Counted from the stretch's first letter, positions 1 to 10,128 are shown. The stretch: DNA of 64,000 bases from Rhodococcus sp. WMMA185 (GCF_001767395.1 NZ_CP017014.1:2240501-2304500), one strand, 5' to 3'. Notes: generated from the sequence alone by a model not told the origin. Program-made: numbers and translations.

Positions 1-254
1 CCATTGCGCTGAAACACCTCCAGCTCGAGCCACTCCTCGAGTTGGACATGCGGCTCGGCGAAGGGTCCGGCGCCGTAACTGCGCTACCCGTCGTGCAAGG
101 TGCCGTTTCAGCCCTGGCGGAGATGGCGACCTTCGCTGAGGCGGGCATCAGCACAGGTGAGCGCGAAGGCGAGGAAGAAACTCAGAGCAAGGAAGCTAGC
201 GGCGGGGAAGCTGACGGCACTGGCGACCAGGCCGGCTCCGGTCCAACAGGCTGA
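1..254 (+). CDS. cobT: CobT C-terminus (partial)
   Basis: This is the 3' end of nicotinate-nucleotide:dimethylbenzimidazole phosphoribosyltransferase, which makes alpha-ribazole phosphate for the lower ligand of cobalamin. The frame is open from base 3. Visible family motifs are [12 protein letters not shown] followed by the terminal MATFAEAGI block, both typical of the CobT C-terminus. The 5' part lies outside the window. After the usual family end the protein continues with about 33 residues rich in Glu, Gly and Ser, which is an unusual acidic tail. Its stop codon overlaps the cobS start by one base (TGATG), so the two late cobalamin genes are translationally coupled. Confidence 0.9.
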   Translation, partial: IALKHLQLEPLLELDMRLGEGSGAVTALPVVQGAVSALAEMATFAEAGISTGEREGEEETQSKEASGGEADGTGDQAGSGPTG

Positions 255-997
255 TGGTCTCGGGTGTTCGATTGGCCTTCTCCTGGCTGACGGTTCTCCC
301 CTTGCGCGGACCGGACTCGGTGGATCGCACCGCAGGGCGACGCGCGATCACAGCGGCACCACTCACCGGAATCGCACTCGGCGTCCTGGCTACTGGCCTG
401 TTGTGGATTCTGGTGTCTGCCGGGCAGAACCCTGCCCTTGCAGGACTGTTGACGGTCGGGGCACACGCACTCGCTACCCGTGGCATGCACATCGACGGGC
501 TGTCCGACACGTTCGACGGGCTCGGCTGCTACGGACCTCCCGAACGTGCCCGGGCCGTGATGCACAGCGGTGGAGCCGGGCCGTTCGGAGTGTGCGCCCT
601 GGTGATCATCCTCGGCGCGCAGGGGCTTTCCTTCGGAGCGCTCGCCGCCGCAGGGCAATTCGGCTGTGTGGCCGTGGCCTTCGCCGCAGGTCGCGTGGCG
701 GTGGTGTTCGCCTGCCGACGCGGTGTCTCCGCGTCGTCCCAGGAAGGATTCGGCGCCTTGGTGGCCGGAACTCAGTCCCCTTGGGTCGGAATCGCCTGGA
801 CCGTTCCGCTACTGGCAGCGGCCGCATGGTGCACGTCGCCGTGGTGGCAAGGGCCCATCGTCGTGGCGGCGGCGCTCGCCCTCAGCATGCTCGTGGTGGC
901 GCACTGCGTTCGGCGGTTCGCCGGAATCAACGGTGATGTGCTCGGGGCCGCACTCGAGATCACGGTCACCGTCTCGGCGATCGGTCTCGCTTTCTAA
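254..997 (+). CDS. cobS: Adenosylcobinamide-GDP ribazoletransferase CobS
   Basis: CobS is the membrane enzyme that joins adenosylcobinamide-GDP to alpha-ribazole (phosphate), the last assembly step of cobalamin. The 247-residue protein is largely hydrophobic. It carries the family motif HIDGLSDTFDG near residues 79-89, followed by a block with ARAVMHSGGAGPFG. Length matches the family (about 250). The ATG start overlaps the cobT stop by one base, which fixes the start and indicates an operon with cobT. It is convergent with ilvE, only 22 bases away, and I see no hairpin between them. Confidence 0.95.
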   Translation: MVSGVRLAFSWLTVLPLRGPDSVDRTAGRRAITAAPLTGIALGVLATGLLWILVSAGQNPALAGLLTVGAHALATRGMHIDGLSDTFDGLGCYGPPERARAVMHSGGAGPFGVCALVIILGAQGLSFGALAAAGQFGCVAVAFAAGRVAVVFACRRGVSASSQEGFGALVAGTQSPWVGIAWTVPLLAAAAWCTSPWWQGPIVVAAALALSMLVVAHCVRRFAGINGDVLGAALEITVTVSAIGLAF

Positions 998-1019
998 AAT
1001 TCCTCAGCCGAATGCGGAC

Positions 1020-2123
1020 TCACCACATCCTCCTCATCCAGCCATGAGTATCGGCGAACGTACCCCGCTGGATCCCGGTGAGGGTATCGCGCAGGGCCAT
1101 GCTGACCTCGCCCGGCTCACCATCGCCGACCATGAACTCGCCCTCCTCCGACTTCACGTGAGAGACAGGGGTGATCACGGCAGCCGTACCGCACGCGAAC
1201 ACTTCGGTGATCTCGCCCGCGACCGCCTTCTCACGCCACTCGTCGGTGCTGATCCTTCGCTCCTCGACGGCATAGCCGGCATCGGTCGCCAGGGTCAGCA
1301 GGGACTCGCGGGTGACCCCTGGCAGAAATGAGTCCGACAGTGACGGCGTCACGAGGCGAGCGTCGGAACCGGAGCCGAAGACGAAGAACAAGTTCATCGC
1401 GCCCATTTCCTCGACATACCTGTGCTCGATCGCGTCGAGCCAGACAACGTTGTCGCAACCCTTGGCAGCGGCCTCCCTCTGCACGAACATCGTCCCAGCG
1501 TAGTTACCTGCGAACTTGGCGGCTCCGGTACCACCGGGTGCTGCACGTATGTAATCGCGTGACAGCCACACGGTCACTGGCTTGACCCCGCGCGGGAAAT
1601 AGGCGCCCGCGGGGCACGCAATCAGCAGGTAGCGGTACTCATCAGCGGGCCGAATACCCAACCCCGGCTCGGTCGCGTACATGAATGGGCGCAGATACAG
1701 CGATTCCTCACTGCCCGCGGCAGGAACCCACGCGTGATCGAGTTCGAGCACTTCGGCGATCGACCCGACGAACAGCTCCTCCGGCAGTTCCGGCATAGCG
1801 AGTCGGCGCGCCGAATCCCGGAACCGTTTCGCATTCGCATCGGCACGGAAGGTCGAGATATGACCATCGGGCTGCCTGTACGCCTTCAGGCCCTCGAATA
1901 TCGCCTGACCGTAGTGCAGGACCATTGCAGAAGGGTCGAGCTGGATCGGTGCGTACGGCTCGACCTTGGCGTCGTGCCACCCGCGGGCGGTGGAGTAGCT
2001 GATCGACACCATATGGTCGGTGAAGTGCTTGCCGAATCCGGGCGCCGCAAGAATCTCCCGCCGTGTTTCTTCAGAGGCAGGAGAGGGATGCGGGACGCGT
2101 ACGAACTCGGTGGCACCTGTCAT
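1020..2123 (-). CDS. ilvE: Branched-chain amino acid aminotransferase
   Basis: PLP enzyme (fold type IV) that interconverts branched-chain amino acids and 2-oxo acids in leucine, isoleucine and valine metabolism. The 367-residue product matches actinobacterial IlvE along its length, with [16 protein letters not shown] in the N-terminal half, the glycine-rich [14 protein letters not shown] stretch containing the PLP lysine, and the [18 protein letters not shown] block near the C-terminus. I chose the ATG at 2123 rather than an upstream TTG at 2144. A TAGGAT -10 element sits exactly seven bases before it, which predicts a leaderless mRNA. The gene is divergent from pepA and convergent with cobS. 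Confidence 0.95.
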   Translation of the reverse strand: MTGATEFVRVPHPSPASEETRREILAAPGFGKHFTDHMVSISYSTARGWHDAKVEPYAPIQLDPSAMVLHYGQAIFEGLKAYRQPDGHISTFRADANAKRFRDSARRLAMPELPEELFVGSIAEVLELDHAWVPAAGSEESLYLRPFMYATEPGLGIRPADEYRYLLIACPAGAYFPRGVKPVTVWLSRDYIRAAPGGTGAAKFAGNYAGTMFVQREAAAKGCDNVVWLDAIEHRYVEEMGAMNLFFVFGSGSDARLVTPSLSDSFLPGVTRESLLTLATDAGYAVEERRISTDEWREKAVAGEITEVFACGTAAVITPVSHVKSEEGEFMVGDGEPGEVSMALRDTLTGIQRGTFADTHGWMRRMW

Positions 2124-2130
2124 GGCGGTG

Positions 2131-2136
2131 ATCCTA
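2131..2136 (-). promoter_or_regulatory. Candidate -10 of leaderless ilvE
   Basis: TAGGAT lies seven bases upstream of the ilvE ATG. This spacing places the transcription start at or next to the start codon. Confidence 0.5.
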
Positions 2137-2341
2137 TCGAACAACTACCGCCGCTCAGCGTCCGATAGGACTTCCATGACGAGCAGCCGCCGGTGTCGAA
2201 CTCGGCAAACGACGGCAACTGCCGCTCGGCCGTGCGCACAACCCGTCGAATCCCCGCCGAAGGGGCACTAGCATCGGGTCGGGTCCGGCACAGCAACCCC
2301 GACCTGGCCCGCGCCAATTCAGAACTGCCTCAGGAGACACC

Positions 2342-3859
2342 GTGAGCACTCGCACAGCTCGACCCCTCGGACCACAACTCGTTCTGGCCGGTTCCGTCGG
2401 CAAGAAGGTTGACGTGTTGGTGATCGGATTGACGTCGAGTTCGGACGGCCCCGAAATTGCGCTCGGCGGTGACCTCATCGACGAGTCCGTGCTGACCGAT
2501 CTGCTCGATACTCTCATCGCGGTCGGAGCAACCGGCAAAGCCGAGGAGACAACCCGGATCCCTTCACCGGCCACTCTTCCGGTCAAGAGCATTCTCGCGG
2601 TCGGGCTCGGCAGCGCCGAGAAGCTCGACGCCGAGCAGGTCCGGCGATCGGCGGGGGCGGCGTCCCGCACACTCGGCGGAGCCGGCACCGCCTCTACCAC
2701 ACTGTCCGTGCTCGATCTCGGTGCCGCTGCGGAAGGTTTCGCCTTGGGCGCGTACCGATTCACGGAATTCAAGTCAGCCAAGTCCGCGCCCGGCCCCGAG
2801 GCGCAGCCCGTGTCGCGGGTGGAACTCCTGGTACCTGCGCCACGGACCAAGGAAGCCAAGAACACCCTCGCCCGCTCCGCGGCAATCGCCGAGGCCGTCG
2901 CCACTGCGCGCGAGTTCGTCAACACTCCCCCGAGCCATCTCTTTCCCGCCGAGTTCGCCAATCGCGCAAAGGTTCTCGGAACCGACGCCGGATTGAAGGT
3001 CGAGATACTCGACGAGAAGGCACTCGAAAAGGGTGGCTACGGAGGAATTCTGGGCGTAGGCAAGGGGTCGTCTCGCCTGCCGCGACTGGTCCGGCTCAGC
3101 TACTCGGCAAAGAAGCGGAAGGCACCGAAGGTAGCGCTCGTCGGCAAGGGCGTCACTTTCGACACCGGCGGTATCTCCATCAAGCCCGCCGCCGGCATGG
3201 AGAACATGACCTCCGACATGGGCGGTGCGGCAGCGGTGGTGGCCACGGTCGTCCTCGCCGCGAAACTCGGGCTACCCGTCGATGTCACCGCGACCGTTCC
3301 GATGGCCGAGAACATGCCGTCGGGCACCGCACAGCGTCCCGGTGACGTCCTGACGCAATACGGTGGAACGACGGTCGAGGTCATCAACACCGACGCTGAG
3401 GGACGACTCATCCTGGCCGACGCGATCGTCCGCGCGTGTGAGGACAACCCCGACTACCTCATCGATACCGCGACTCTCACCGGTGCTCAGATGGTGGCCC
3501 TGGGCACACGCACCCCCGGCGTCATGGGCACCGACGAGTTCCGCGACCGCGTCGCGGCGATCTCCCAGGAGGTCGGCGAGAACGCATGGGCCATGCCGAT
3601 GCCTGTCGAACTGCGCTCGGACCTCGACTCGAAGGTCGCCGATCTCGCCAATGTCACCAATCACCGGTGGGGCGGAATGCTCTCAGCGGCTCTGTTCCTG
3701 AAGGAGTTCGTCGCGGACGGCGTGCAGTGGGCGCACATCGACGTTGCCGGTCCGGCTTACAACTCGTCGGGACCGTGGGGATACACAGGCAAAGGCGGCA
3801 CCGGCGTACCGGTGCGCACAATGATCTCGGTGATCGAGGACATCGCGACCAACAACTAG
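2342..3859 (+). CDS. pepA: Leucyl aminopeptidase (M17)
   Basis: Two-metal cytosolic aminopeptidase of family M17, which removes N-terminal residues in peptide turnover. The 505-residue protein has the usual length, with a less conserved N-terminal domain and a C-terminal catalytic domain. Metal and active-site motifs are visible: [16 protein letters not shown] near residues 267-282 and the family signature NTDAEGRL at about 349-356. It starts at GTG 2342, supported by an AGGAG sequence six bases upstream. It corresponds to mycobacterial PepB by position near dlaT and lipB. It is convergent with the small gene ending at 3944, and a hairpin at 3877-3919 lies between them. Confidence 0.96.
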   Translation: MSTRTARPLGPQLVLAGSVGKKVDVLVIGLTSSSDGPEIALGGDLIDESVLTDLLDTLIAVGATGKAEETTRIPSPATLPVKSILAVGLGSAEKLDAEQVRRSAGAASRTLGGAGTASTTLSVLDLGAAAEGFALGAYRFTEFKSAKSAPGPEAQPVSRVELLVPAPRTKEAKNTLARSAAIAEAVATAREFVNTPPSHLFPAEFANRAKVLGTDAGLKVEILDEKALEKGGYGGILGVGKGSSRLPRLVRLSYSAKKRKAPKVALVGKGVTFDTGGISIKPAAGMENMTSDMGGAAAVVATVVLAAKLGLPVDVTATVPMAENMPSGTAQRPGDVLTQYGGTTVEVINTDAEGRLILADAIVRACEDNPDYLIDTATLTGAQMVALGTRTPGVMGTDEFRDRVAAISQEVGENAWAMPMPVELRSDLDSKVADLANVTNHRWGGMLSAALFLKEFVADGVQWAHIDVAGPAYNSSGPWGYTGKGGTGVPVRTMISVIEDIATNN

Positions 3860-3876
3860 CGCGTCAGCGCCAAGGG

Positions 3877-3919
3877 GAATGTGCTTTTCTTCGCAACCGA
3901 AGCGTCGAACGGCACATTC
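3877..3919. terminator. Nested hairpin between convergent genes
   Basis: An eight-base outer stem, GAATGTGC paired with GCACATTC, encloses an inner CTTCG/CGAAG hairpin with loop CAAC. It lies between the pepA stop and the end of the minus-strand gene at 3944, so a bidirectional terminator is plausible. There is no long T-tract; it could instead be a dispersed palindromic repeat. Confidence 0.45.
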
Positions 3920-3943
3920 ACCCGACGGTGGGATTCCGAACGC

Positions 3944-4282
3944 CTACAGGTCGCGCTCACGCTCGCGTCGGCGCTCTATGCGCCGACGCGCGTCGAAGTC
4001 ACGCATCCGCTGCGGGTAGCCGGTCTTACGTACGTCGTACACGGGGATGCGCAGATCTTCGCCGAGTTTGCGGGCGCCACGTTCGCCGCCCACCTTGCGT
4101 CGGGTCCATTCGCCGTCGGCCGCGACGAGGACGACGGTGACTTCAGTCACTGTCGTCTGGGGTTCCACGTACGCCTCGACCCCGAGGTGCGTGCGCGCCC
4201 AGTTCGCGAGGTAGGCCGCATCCCCAGTGGAAGCCGAGGCACGGCCGGCCCGGGGCCGTGAGAAACGGTCGAACAACCCCAC
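3944..4282 (-). CDS. Conserved hypothetical protein, 112 aa
   Basis: I do not recognise a domain with known function. The product begins MGLFDRFSRPR, has a mixed alpha/beta-looking middle (residues 25-75, with a VTVVLVAADGEWTRRKVGGE stretch) and ends in a very basic, arginine-rich tail. The GTG start at 4282 is fixed by a near-perfect GAGGAGG ribosome site five bases upstream. It is transcribed away from dlaT and toward pepA. The strong ribosome site and coding-type codon usage support a real gene; its function is unknown. Confidence 0.75.
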   Translation of the reverse strand: MGLFDRFSRPRAGRASASTGDAAYLANWARTHLGVEAYVEPQTTVTEVTVVLVAADGEWTRRKVGGERGARKLGEDLRIPVYDVRKTGYPQRMRDFDARRRIERRRERERDL

Positions 4283-4622
4283 GTCAACCTCCTCGTGTAC
4301 GTGATGTTCTGCATGATGCAGGGAACTGTCGAAATTGTCCTCCTAGTTTGCCAGGCAACGCCGCACCACGGCGGCACACCGAGCTACTGACCGGTAGGCC
4401 GAATGTCCCTCTACTCCCGGGTCCCTCACCGATGGCCCTCGCCGGACATGCTCGCGGAATCAATGGAAAGATATGAATCGCCGACACGGCGGGTGGGTGA
4501 CGACGAAGAGGAATTACCTGCTAGTAGCCCGCAAGAGACGTTTATCTCGAGCAACAATGGGTCACGACCACAAGTCGACAAAATTCAACAACCCGAACAC
4601 GACTGTCGAGGAGTCAAAAGAC
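4283..4622. other. Intergenic region, divergent promoters
   Basis: Between the minus-strand 112-aa gene and dlaT. It must hold promoters for both. The dlaT frame stays open upstream to 4473, but the sequence there does not look like DlaT. I see only a short CTGCA-TGA-TGCAG palindrome near 4310 and no further gene. Confidence 0.5.
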
Positions 4623-6356
4623 ATGGCCTTCTCCGTCCAGATGCCAGCGCTTGGTGAGAGTGTCACCGAGGGAACTGTCACGCGGTGGCTCAAGCAGGAA
4701 GGAGACACGGTCGAAGTCGACGAACCCCTACTCGAAGTCTCCACGGACAAGGTCGACACCGAGATCCCCTCTCCAGTGGCCGGCGTTCTCAGCAAGATCG
4801 TTGCTCAGGAAGATGACACCGTCGAAATCGGCGGTGAACTCGCCGTCATCGGCGACGCCGGCGAGGCCCCCACCGCCGACTCCGCCCCGGCTTCCACACC
4901 AGCACCCGCGGAATCGGCTGCGCCCCCGGCGCCCGCGGCTCCCGCCGCGCCCGCAGCCGCCCAGACGACAAGTTCCGCCGACACCGCATCGTCAGAGGGC
5001 ACCGTCGTCACGATGCCGGAACTCGGCGAGTCTGTTACCGAGGGCATCATCACCCGTTGGCTCAAGGCCGTCGGCGAAGAGGTCGCCCTGGACGAGGCGC
5101 TCGTCGAGATCTCCACCGACAAGGTCGATACCGAGATCCCTTCTCCTGTCGCCGGTACGCTCCTCGAGATCAACGCTGCGGAAGATGACACCGTGGCCGT
5201 CGGTGGCCAACTCGCTGTCATCGGCTCCGGCTCCCCCGCAACCAAGCCCGCCGCCGCGCCCGCACCGACGCCGGCCCCGGCGAAGGCCGAGCCCACCCCG
5301 CAGCCCGCGAAGGCCGAGCCAGCTCCCCAGCCCGCGAAGGCCGAGCCCGCCAGGAGTGCCCCCGCCCCCACGGTCGCCCCGTCCGCTCCTACGGCAACAT
5401 CCGGTGACAGCACCCCCTACGTGACTCCACTGGTGCGCAAACTCGCCGCCGAGAACGGCGTCGATCTGTCCTCGATCACCGGCACCGGTGTCGGTGGCCG
5501 GATCCGCAAGCAGGACGTCCTCGCCGCGGCCGAGGCCAAGAAAGCCGCGGCGACCGCTGCACCGGCCGCATCTACCCCAGCGGCAGCGACACCGGCTGCA
5601 GCCTCCGCCGGGGTTCGCCCCGAGCTGGCCCACTTGCGCGGGACCACCCAGAAGGCCAACCGGATTCGTCAGATCACGGCTACCAAGACACGTGAATCGC
5701 TGCAGAGCACGGCGCAGCTCACCCAGACCTTCGAGGTCGACGTCACCCGGATCGCGGCGCTGCGCGATCGGGCCAAGGGCGCATTCCTCGAACGCGAGGG
5801 TGTCAAGCTCACGTTCCTCCCGTTCTTCGCGAAGGCCGTCGTCGAAGCACTGAAGTCGCACCCGAACGTCAACGCCAGCTACGACGAAGCGAACAAGCAG
5901 ATCACTTACTACGATGCCGAGCACCTCGGAATCGCGGTCGATACCGAGCAGGGTCTGCTCTCGCCGGTCATCCACAACGCCGGCGACCTCTCGCTGGCCG
6001 GCCTGGCTCGCGCGATCGCGGATATTGCCAAGCGCGCCCGCTCCGGAGGTCTCAAGCCGGATGAACTGTCCGGTGGCACGTTCACGATCACGAACATCGG
6101 CAGCCAGGGCGCTCTGTTCGATACACCGATCCTCGTGCCCCCGCAGGCTGCGATGCTCGGAACCGGTGCGATAGTCAAGCGGCCCGTGGTCGTGACCGAC
6201 GAGTCCGGCAGCGAGTCCATCGGAGTTCGGTCGATGTGCTACTTGCCGCTGACCTACGATCATCGTCTAGTCGACGGCGCGGACGCCGGTCGCTTCCTGA
6301 CCACGGTCAAGGAGCGTCTGGAGGAGGCGTCCTTCGAGGCGGATCTCGGCCTGTAG
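4623..6356 (+). CDS. dlaT: Dihydrolipoamide acyltransferase (E2)
   Basis: E2 component of the pyruvate dehydrogenase complex (also shared with the peroxidase pathway in mycobacteria). The 577-residue protein has two lipoyl domains, with the lipoylated lysines in [12 protein letters not shown] motifs at K43 and K167, each followed by an Ala/Pro-rich linker. Next come a peripheral-subunit binding domain ([17 protein letters not shown], about residue 265) and the trimer-forming catalytic domain with the [11 protein letters not shown] motif (His about 547). The ATG at 4623 was chosen because the lipoyl domain begins there and an AGGAG lies nine bases upstream; a longer in-frame start at 4473 adds non-homologous sequence. 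lipB and lipA downstream supply its cofactor. Confidence 0.96.
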   Translation: MAFSVQMPALGESVTEGTVTRWLKQEGDTVEVDEPLLEVSTDKVDTEIPSPVAGVLSKIVAQEDDTVEIGGELAVIGDAGEAPTADSAPASTPAPAESAAPPAPAAPAAPAAAQTTSSADTASSEGTVVTMPELGESVTEGIITRWLKAVGEEVALDEALVEISTDKVDTEIPSPVAGTLLEINAAEDDTVAVGGQLAVIGSGSPATKPAAAPAPTPAPAKAEPTPQPAKAEPAPQPAKAEPARSAPAPTVAPSAPTATSGDSTPYVTPLVRKLAAENGVDLSSITGTGVGGRIRKQDVLAAAEAKKAAATAAPAASTPAAATPAAASAGVRPELAHLRGTTQKANRIRQITATKTRESLQSTAQLTQTFEVDVTRIAALRDRAKGAFLEREGVKLTFLPFFAKAVVEALKSHPNVNASYDEANKQITYYDAEHLGIAVDTEQGLLSPVIHNAGDLSLAGLARAIADIAKRARSGGLKPDELSGGTFTITNIGSQGALFDTPILVPPQAAMLGTGAIVKRPVVVTDESGSESIGVRSMCYLPLTYDHRLVDGADAGRFLTTVKERLEEASFEADLGL

Positions 6357-6393
6357 CTCTTTCGGACAGCCGCGTTGGTACGTTCGAATTCGC

Positions 6394-6430
6394 GCAGGGG
6401 CACCATTTCTCGCGGGAATGGTGCCCCTGC
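6394..6430 (+). terminator. Strong hairpin after dlaT
   Basis: A perfect 14-base stem, GCAGGGGCACCATT with AATGGTGCCCCTGC, has a nine-base loop (6408-6416). It lies 37 bases after the dlaT stop and directly before the ribosome site of the next gene. It could end or attenuate dlaT transcription. A long T-tract is missing, as is common in actinobacteria. Confidence 0.75.
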
Positions 6431-6452
6431 TCTGTAAAGGAGGCTGTTGCAC

Positions 6453-7343
6453 ATGCGAGTAGTCGTCGCCGGTTCCTCGGGGCTGATCGGGACCGCTCTC
6501 GTCTCGTCCCTCCGTAGCGACGGCCACGACGTCGTACGTCTCGTACGCCGATCGCCGACAGGACCGGACGAGTCGCGTTGGGATCCGCAAAGAGACCGAC
6601 TCGACACGGAAGTCCTCGCCGAGACCGACGCGGTGGTGAATCTGTGCGGGGTCGCAGTCGGTGGCAAGCGCTGGAACGGTGCCTACAAGCAGTTGATCCG
6701 TGACAGTCGGATCGCAGCGACTGACGTTCTCGCCGAGGCTGTCACCACAGCAGGCGTTCCCGTATTCGTGAACGCGAGCGCGGTGGGATACTACGGCGAT
6801 ACCGGCGACCGCATCGTCGACGAGAAGTCCCCGCCTGGAAGCGGTTTCCTCGCCGATACCTGCCGCGATTGGGAAGCGGCGGCAACGTCTACGGACGCCG
6901 CGAAAGTCCGAACGATTCTGCTGCGCAGCGGCATTGTCCTCTCACCACACGGCGGAATTCTCGGACAACTGAAGTCGCTCTATTCGATCGGACTCGGTGG
7001 ACGACTCGGCAACGGTCGCCAGTACTTGTCCTGGATCTCCTTGGAAGATGAGGTCGAGGCGATCAAATTCGTGCTGACCCGTGAAGACATCTCGGGCCCA
7101 GTGAATCTCAGCGGTCCGGCGCCGGTGACCAACGCACAGTTCAGCGATGCACTGGCAAGGGTGTTGCACCGCCCCGCACCCTGGGTAGTTCCGGGGTTCG
7201 CGCTGAGCGCACTGGTGGGAGAGTTTGCTCGAGAAGGCGTCCTGTCAGGGCAGCGCGCGATTCCCGCCGTGCTCGAGGAGGCCGGTTACAGTTTCCGGCA
7301 CAACACCGTTGGTGAAGCCCTGAGCGCAGCCCTCCTCGGGTGA
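6453..7343 (+). CDS. TIGR01777-family epimerase, SDR fold
   Basis: NAD(P)-binding protein of the extended short-chain dehydrogenase type, with no firmly known substrate. The 296-residue product starts with the Rossmann motif VVVAGSSGLIGTAL and has the family's VVNLCGVAVGGKRW and NASAVGYYGD motifs; the YYGD tyrosine stands in for the catalytic Tyr. The C-terminal DUF1731-like part contains RPAPWVVPGFALSALVGEFA. ATG 6453 is preferred to TTG 6447 because AAAGGAGG ends nine bases upstream. It lies between dlaT and lipB, as in mycobacteria (Rv2216 position). A role linked to lipoate or PDH is only suggested by context. Confidence 0.85.
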   Translation: MRVVVAGSSGLIGTALVSSLRSDGHDVVRLVRRSPTGPDESRWDPQRDRLDTEVLAETDAVVNLCGVAVGGKRWNGAYKQLIRDSRIAATDVLAEAVTTAGVPVFVNASAVGYYGDTGDRIVDEKSPPGSGFLADTCRDWEAAATSTDAAKVRTILLRSGIVLSPHGGILGQLKSLYSIGLGGRLGNGRQYLSWISLEDEVEAIKFVLTREDISGPVNLSGPAPVTNAQFSDALARVLHRPAPWVVPGFALSALVGEFAREGVLSGQRAIPAVLEEAGYSFRHNTVGEALSAALLG

Positions 7344-7399
7344 CGGCCGCAGCCCTCGTCCGGTGACCGACTCGAGGTGACCCGCCCGGTCCGCGGGCG

Positions 7400-7405
7400 T
7401 AATCT
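7400..7405 (+). promoter_or_regulatory. Candidate -10 of leaderless lipB
   Basis: TAATCT lies seven bases before the lipB ATG, and no ribosome site is visible. Confidence 0.5.
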
Positions 7406-7412
7406 CTAGCGC

Positions 7413-8186
7413 ATGAGCGCGCCACAATCCGCCCGCGTCAGCCAGTCGCCGATGGTTGTCGAAGATCTCGGCACGATCGGCTACCTCCCCGCATGGGATC
7501 GTCAACGCGAACTCGCGGCGCAGCGGGCTGGGGGCCTGGGCGATGACACGCTGCTGCTGCTCGAACACCCTGCGGTCTACACCGCCGGACGACGAACCGA
7601 GCCCGCCGATCGGCCCACTGACGGCACCCCGGTCATCGATGTAGACCGCGGCGGAAAGATCACCTGGCACGGCCCGGGGCAACTGGTCGGCTACCCCATC
7701 GTGAAACTGGCCGAACCGGTGGACGTCGTGCGCTACGTACGCAGGCTCGAGCAGGCACTGATTTCCGTATGCACCGATCTCGGTATCGAATGCGGGCGGG
7801 TCGGCGGACGCTCAGGCGTGTGGTTGCCCGCCTCGTCGGAAAACGGGCGCAGATTGCCCGAGCGCAAGGTCGCGGCCATCGGCGTTCGCGTACAACGCGG
7901 GGTCGCGCTGCACGGTTTCGCTCTCAACTGCAACTCCGTTCTCACCGGCTTCGACGCGATCGTCCCGTGCGGCATCCGGGATGCGGGCGTCACGTCGCTC
8001 TCTCGTGAGTTAGGCCGCGACGTCACCGTCAGCGAGGTCAAGCCCGCCGTCACGGCAGCGGTCACCGCCGCACTCGACGGTGTTCTTCCGATCACCGATC
8101 ACGACATCGAGCGGGCGACATCTGACGCGGAAGTCGTGGCGAACATCTCCCCGACACCCACCTTCACCACTGTTCGGTACGGCTGA
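7413..8186 (+). CDS. lipB: Octanoyl-[ACP]:protein octanoyltransferase
   Basis: LipB moves the octanoyl chain from acyl carrier protein to the lipoyl domains of E2 subunits such as DlaT, or to the glycine cleavage H protein. The 257-residue protein carries [15 protein letters not shown], then [14 protein letters not shown], the catalytic lysine in [10 protein letters not shown] (about K152) and the catalytic cysteine in [11 protein letters not shown] (about C186). It is slightly longer than the typical 220-230 residues because of a C-terminal extension. A TAATCT element seven bases upstream and the lack of a ribosome site suggest leaderless translation. lipA follows 54 bases later. Confidence 0.95.
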   Translation: MSAPQSARVSQSPMVVEDLGTIGYLPAWDRQRELAAQRAGGLGDDTLLLLEHPAVYTAGRRTEPADRPTDGTPVIDVDRGGKITWHGPGQLVGYPIVKLAEPVDVVRYVRRLEQALISVCTDLGIECGRVGGRSGVWLPASSENGRRLPERKVAAIGVRVQRGVALHGFALNCNSVLTGFDAIVPCGIRDAGVTSLSRELGRDVTVSEVKPAVTAAVTAALDGVLPITDHDIERATSDAEVVANISPTPTFTTVRYG

Positions 8187-8227
8187 CGACGGCCTGCCCC
8201 TGACCTTCGCAAAACCCTGACCGGGAG

Positions 8228-8233
8228 TACGAT
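8228..8233 (+). promoter_or_regulatory. Candidate -10 of leaderless lipA
   Basis: TACGAT lies seven bases before the GTG start of lipA, giving lipA a possible promoter separate from lipB. Confidence 0.5.
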
Positions 8234-8240
8234 CGGTGCC

Positions 8241-9251
8241 GTGACTGTGGCCCCAGAAGGACGCAAACTGCTCCGCCTCGAGATCCGAAACGCGGAGACC
8301 CCGATCGAGCGCAAGCCGAACTGGATCAAGACCCGGGTCAAGATGGGGCCCGAATACTCCGAGCTCAGAGGCCTCGTAAAGCGCGAGGGCCTACACACCG
8401 TGTGCGAGGAAGCCGGCTGCCCCAACATCTACGAGTGCTGGGAAGACCGCGAGGCGACATTCCTGATCGGCGGTCAGCAGTGCACCCGTCGCTGCGACTT
8501 CTGCCAGATCGACACCGGCAAGCCCGACGACCTCGATCGCGACGAACCCCGGCGAGTCGCCGAATCCGTTCAGGCGATGGGGTTGCGGTACTCGACTGTC
8601 ACCGGCGTCGCCCGGGACGATCTACCCGACGGCGGTGCCTGGCTCTATGCCGAAACGGTTCGCCTGATCCACCAGCTCAACCCCGGGACCGGCGTCGAAC
8701 TGCTGATCCCCGATTTCAACGCGAAGCCCGAACAATTGGCCGAGGTGTTCGCAACCCGGCCAGAGGTCTTGGCGCACAACGTCGAAACTGTGCCCCGCAT
8801 CTTCAAGCGGATCCGACCGGCATTCCGCTACCAACGCAGCCTGGACGTGATCACTGCTGCACGCGAGGCCAACCTTGTGACCAAGTCCAACCTCATCCTC
8901 GGTATGGGCGAGACACCCGACGAGGTCACCCAGGCTCTCCACGACCTCCATGACGCGGGCTGCGACATCATCACCATCACCCAATACCTTCGCCCCTCCT
9001 CGCGACATCACCCGGTCGAACGATGGGTCAAGCCCGAGGAGTTCGTCGAACACTCGCAGACCGCCGAGCAGATCGGGTTCGCCGGTGTGATGGCCGGGCC
9101 ACTGGTTCGCTCGTCCTACCGCGCCGGCCGCCTGTACGCGCAGGCGATGGCCCGTCACGGCCGCAAGTTGCCGGCGGGCCAGGAACACCTCGCCGACGCG
9201 GGCAGCGCGCTACAGGAAGCAAGTTCCGTCCTGACTCGCCTCACCCACTGA
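8241..9251 (+). CDS. lipA: Lipoyl synthase, radical SAM
   Basis: Radical-SAM enzyme that inserts two sulfurs into protein-bound octanoyl groups, completing the lipoyl cofactor begun by LipB. Both iron-sulfur cluster motifs are present: the auxiliary cluster CX4CX5C (C55, C60, C66 in [12 protein letters not shown]) and the SAM cluster CX3CX2C (C81, C85, C88 in CTRRCDFC). The C-terminal RSSYRAG motif supplies the serine ligand of the auxiliary cluster. At 336 residues it has full family length. It starts with GTG and is probably leaderless from a TACGAT element seven bases upstream. Confidence 0.97.
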   Translation: MTVAPEGRKLLRLEIRNAETPIERKPNWIKTRVKMGPEYSELRGLVKREGLHTVCEEAGCPNIYECWEDREATFLIGGQQCTRRCDFCQIDTGKPDDLDRDEPRRVAESVQAMGLRYSTVTGVARDDLPDGGAWLYAETVRLIHQLNPGTGVELLIPDFNAKPEQLAEVFATRPEVLAHNVETVPRIFKRIRPAFRYQRSLDVITAAREANLVTKSNLILGMGETPDEVTQALHDLHDAGCDIITITQYLRPSSRHHPVERWVKPEEFVEHSQTAEQIGFAGVMAGPLVRSSYRAGRLYAQAMARHGRKLPAGQEHLADAGSALQEASSVLTRLTH

Positions 9252-9305
9252 GCGCACGACGTGCGCGTACACAGGACGGGTCGCTACGGGGTGCGGCCAG
9301 GGAAG

Positions 9306-9311
9306 TATCCT
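9306..9311 (+). promoter_or_regulatory. Candidate -10 of the DUF4191 gene
   Basis: TATCCT lies seven bases before ATG 9319, with no ribosome site between. Confidence 0.5.
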
Positions 9312-9318
9312 GAACAGC

Positions 9319-10083
9319 ATGGCGAAAGGCAGCAAATCCGGCAAAGCGGGCAAGCCCAGTAAAGAAGCAAAGGCAGCCGCCAAGGCAGCCCGCAGGCAGG
9401 CGTCGAAGGAGCGCAGGACTCAGCTCTGGCAGGCGTTCCAGATGCAGCGCAAGGAAGACAAGCTGCTTCTGCCGATCATGCTGGGCACTCTCATCGGACT
9501 GACGGTCGTCTTCTTCCTCATCGGTCTGATCTGGGGCATTCAGTGGTTCCTCTTACCGATCGGTCTCATGCTCGGCGCGCTCGGCGCGTTCATCATCTTC
9601 GGCCGACGCGTGCAGAAGACGGTCTACAGCAGGGCCGAAGGCCAGGCCGGCGCGGCCGCATGGGCACTCGACAACATGCAGGGCTCCTGGCGCGTCACCA
9701 ACGCCGTCGCCGGCACCACTCAGCTCGACGCGGTTCACCGCGTGATCGGACGTCCCGGCGTCATTCTGGTCGCCGAGGGATCGCCCGGGCGAGTCAAAGC
9801 GCTCCTGGCTCAAGAGAAGAAGAAGGCCGCCCGGTTGGTGGGCGACACCCCGATCTACGACTTCGTCATCGGCAACGACGAGGGCCAGGTTCCGCTGTCT
9901 CAGTTGCAGAGACGCCTGAACAAGCTTCCGAAGAACATCGACAGCAAGCGGATGGACGCCATCGAGTCACGGCTCGCGGCGCTCAGCAGCCGCGGCAGCG
10001 GGGGCGGCGCAGCGCTGCCCAAGGGTCCGATGCCGGGCGGCGCGAAGATGCGCGGCGTGCAGCGCACCATCCGTCGCCGCTAA
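9319..10083 (+). CDS. DUF4191 membrane protein
   Basis: Actinobacterial membrane protein of unknown function, resembling the gene that follows lipA in mycobacteria (Rv2219). The 254-residue product has a lysine/alanine-rich cytoplasmic N-terminus (residues 1-50), two adjacent membrane segments (about 53-73 and 77-95), then a soluble domain with a GRPGVILVAEGSPGRVKALL block and a C-terminal Gly/Arg-rich tail. The start is set by a TATCCT element seven bases upstream, suggesting a leaderless mRNA. It converges on the RDD-family gene; a hairpin at 10129-10157 separates them. Confidence 0.85.
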   Translation: MAKGSKSGKAGKPSKEAKAAAKAARRQASKERRTQLWQAFQMQRKEDKLLLPIMLGTLIGLTVVFFLIGLIWGIQWFLLPIGLMLGALGAFIIFGRRVQKTVYSRAEGQAGAAAWALDNMQGSWRVTNAVAGTTQLDAVHRVIGRPGVILVAEGSPGRVKALLAQEKKKAARLVGDTPIYDFVIGNDEGQVPLSQLQRRLNKLPKNIDSKRMDAIESRLAALSSRGSGGGAALPKGPMPGGAKMRGVQRTIRRR

Positions 10084-10128
10084 TTACCCACTTCGCCCCT
10101 TCGCTGATTGCGACTCGCTCCGCTCGCC

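Noticed and set aside
4992-6263. 423-codon minus-strand open frame
   Set aside because: Antisense to the repeat-rich dlaT; its Gly/Arg-rich content mirrors the Ala/Pro linkers.
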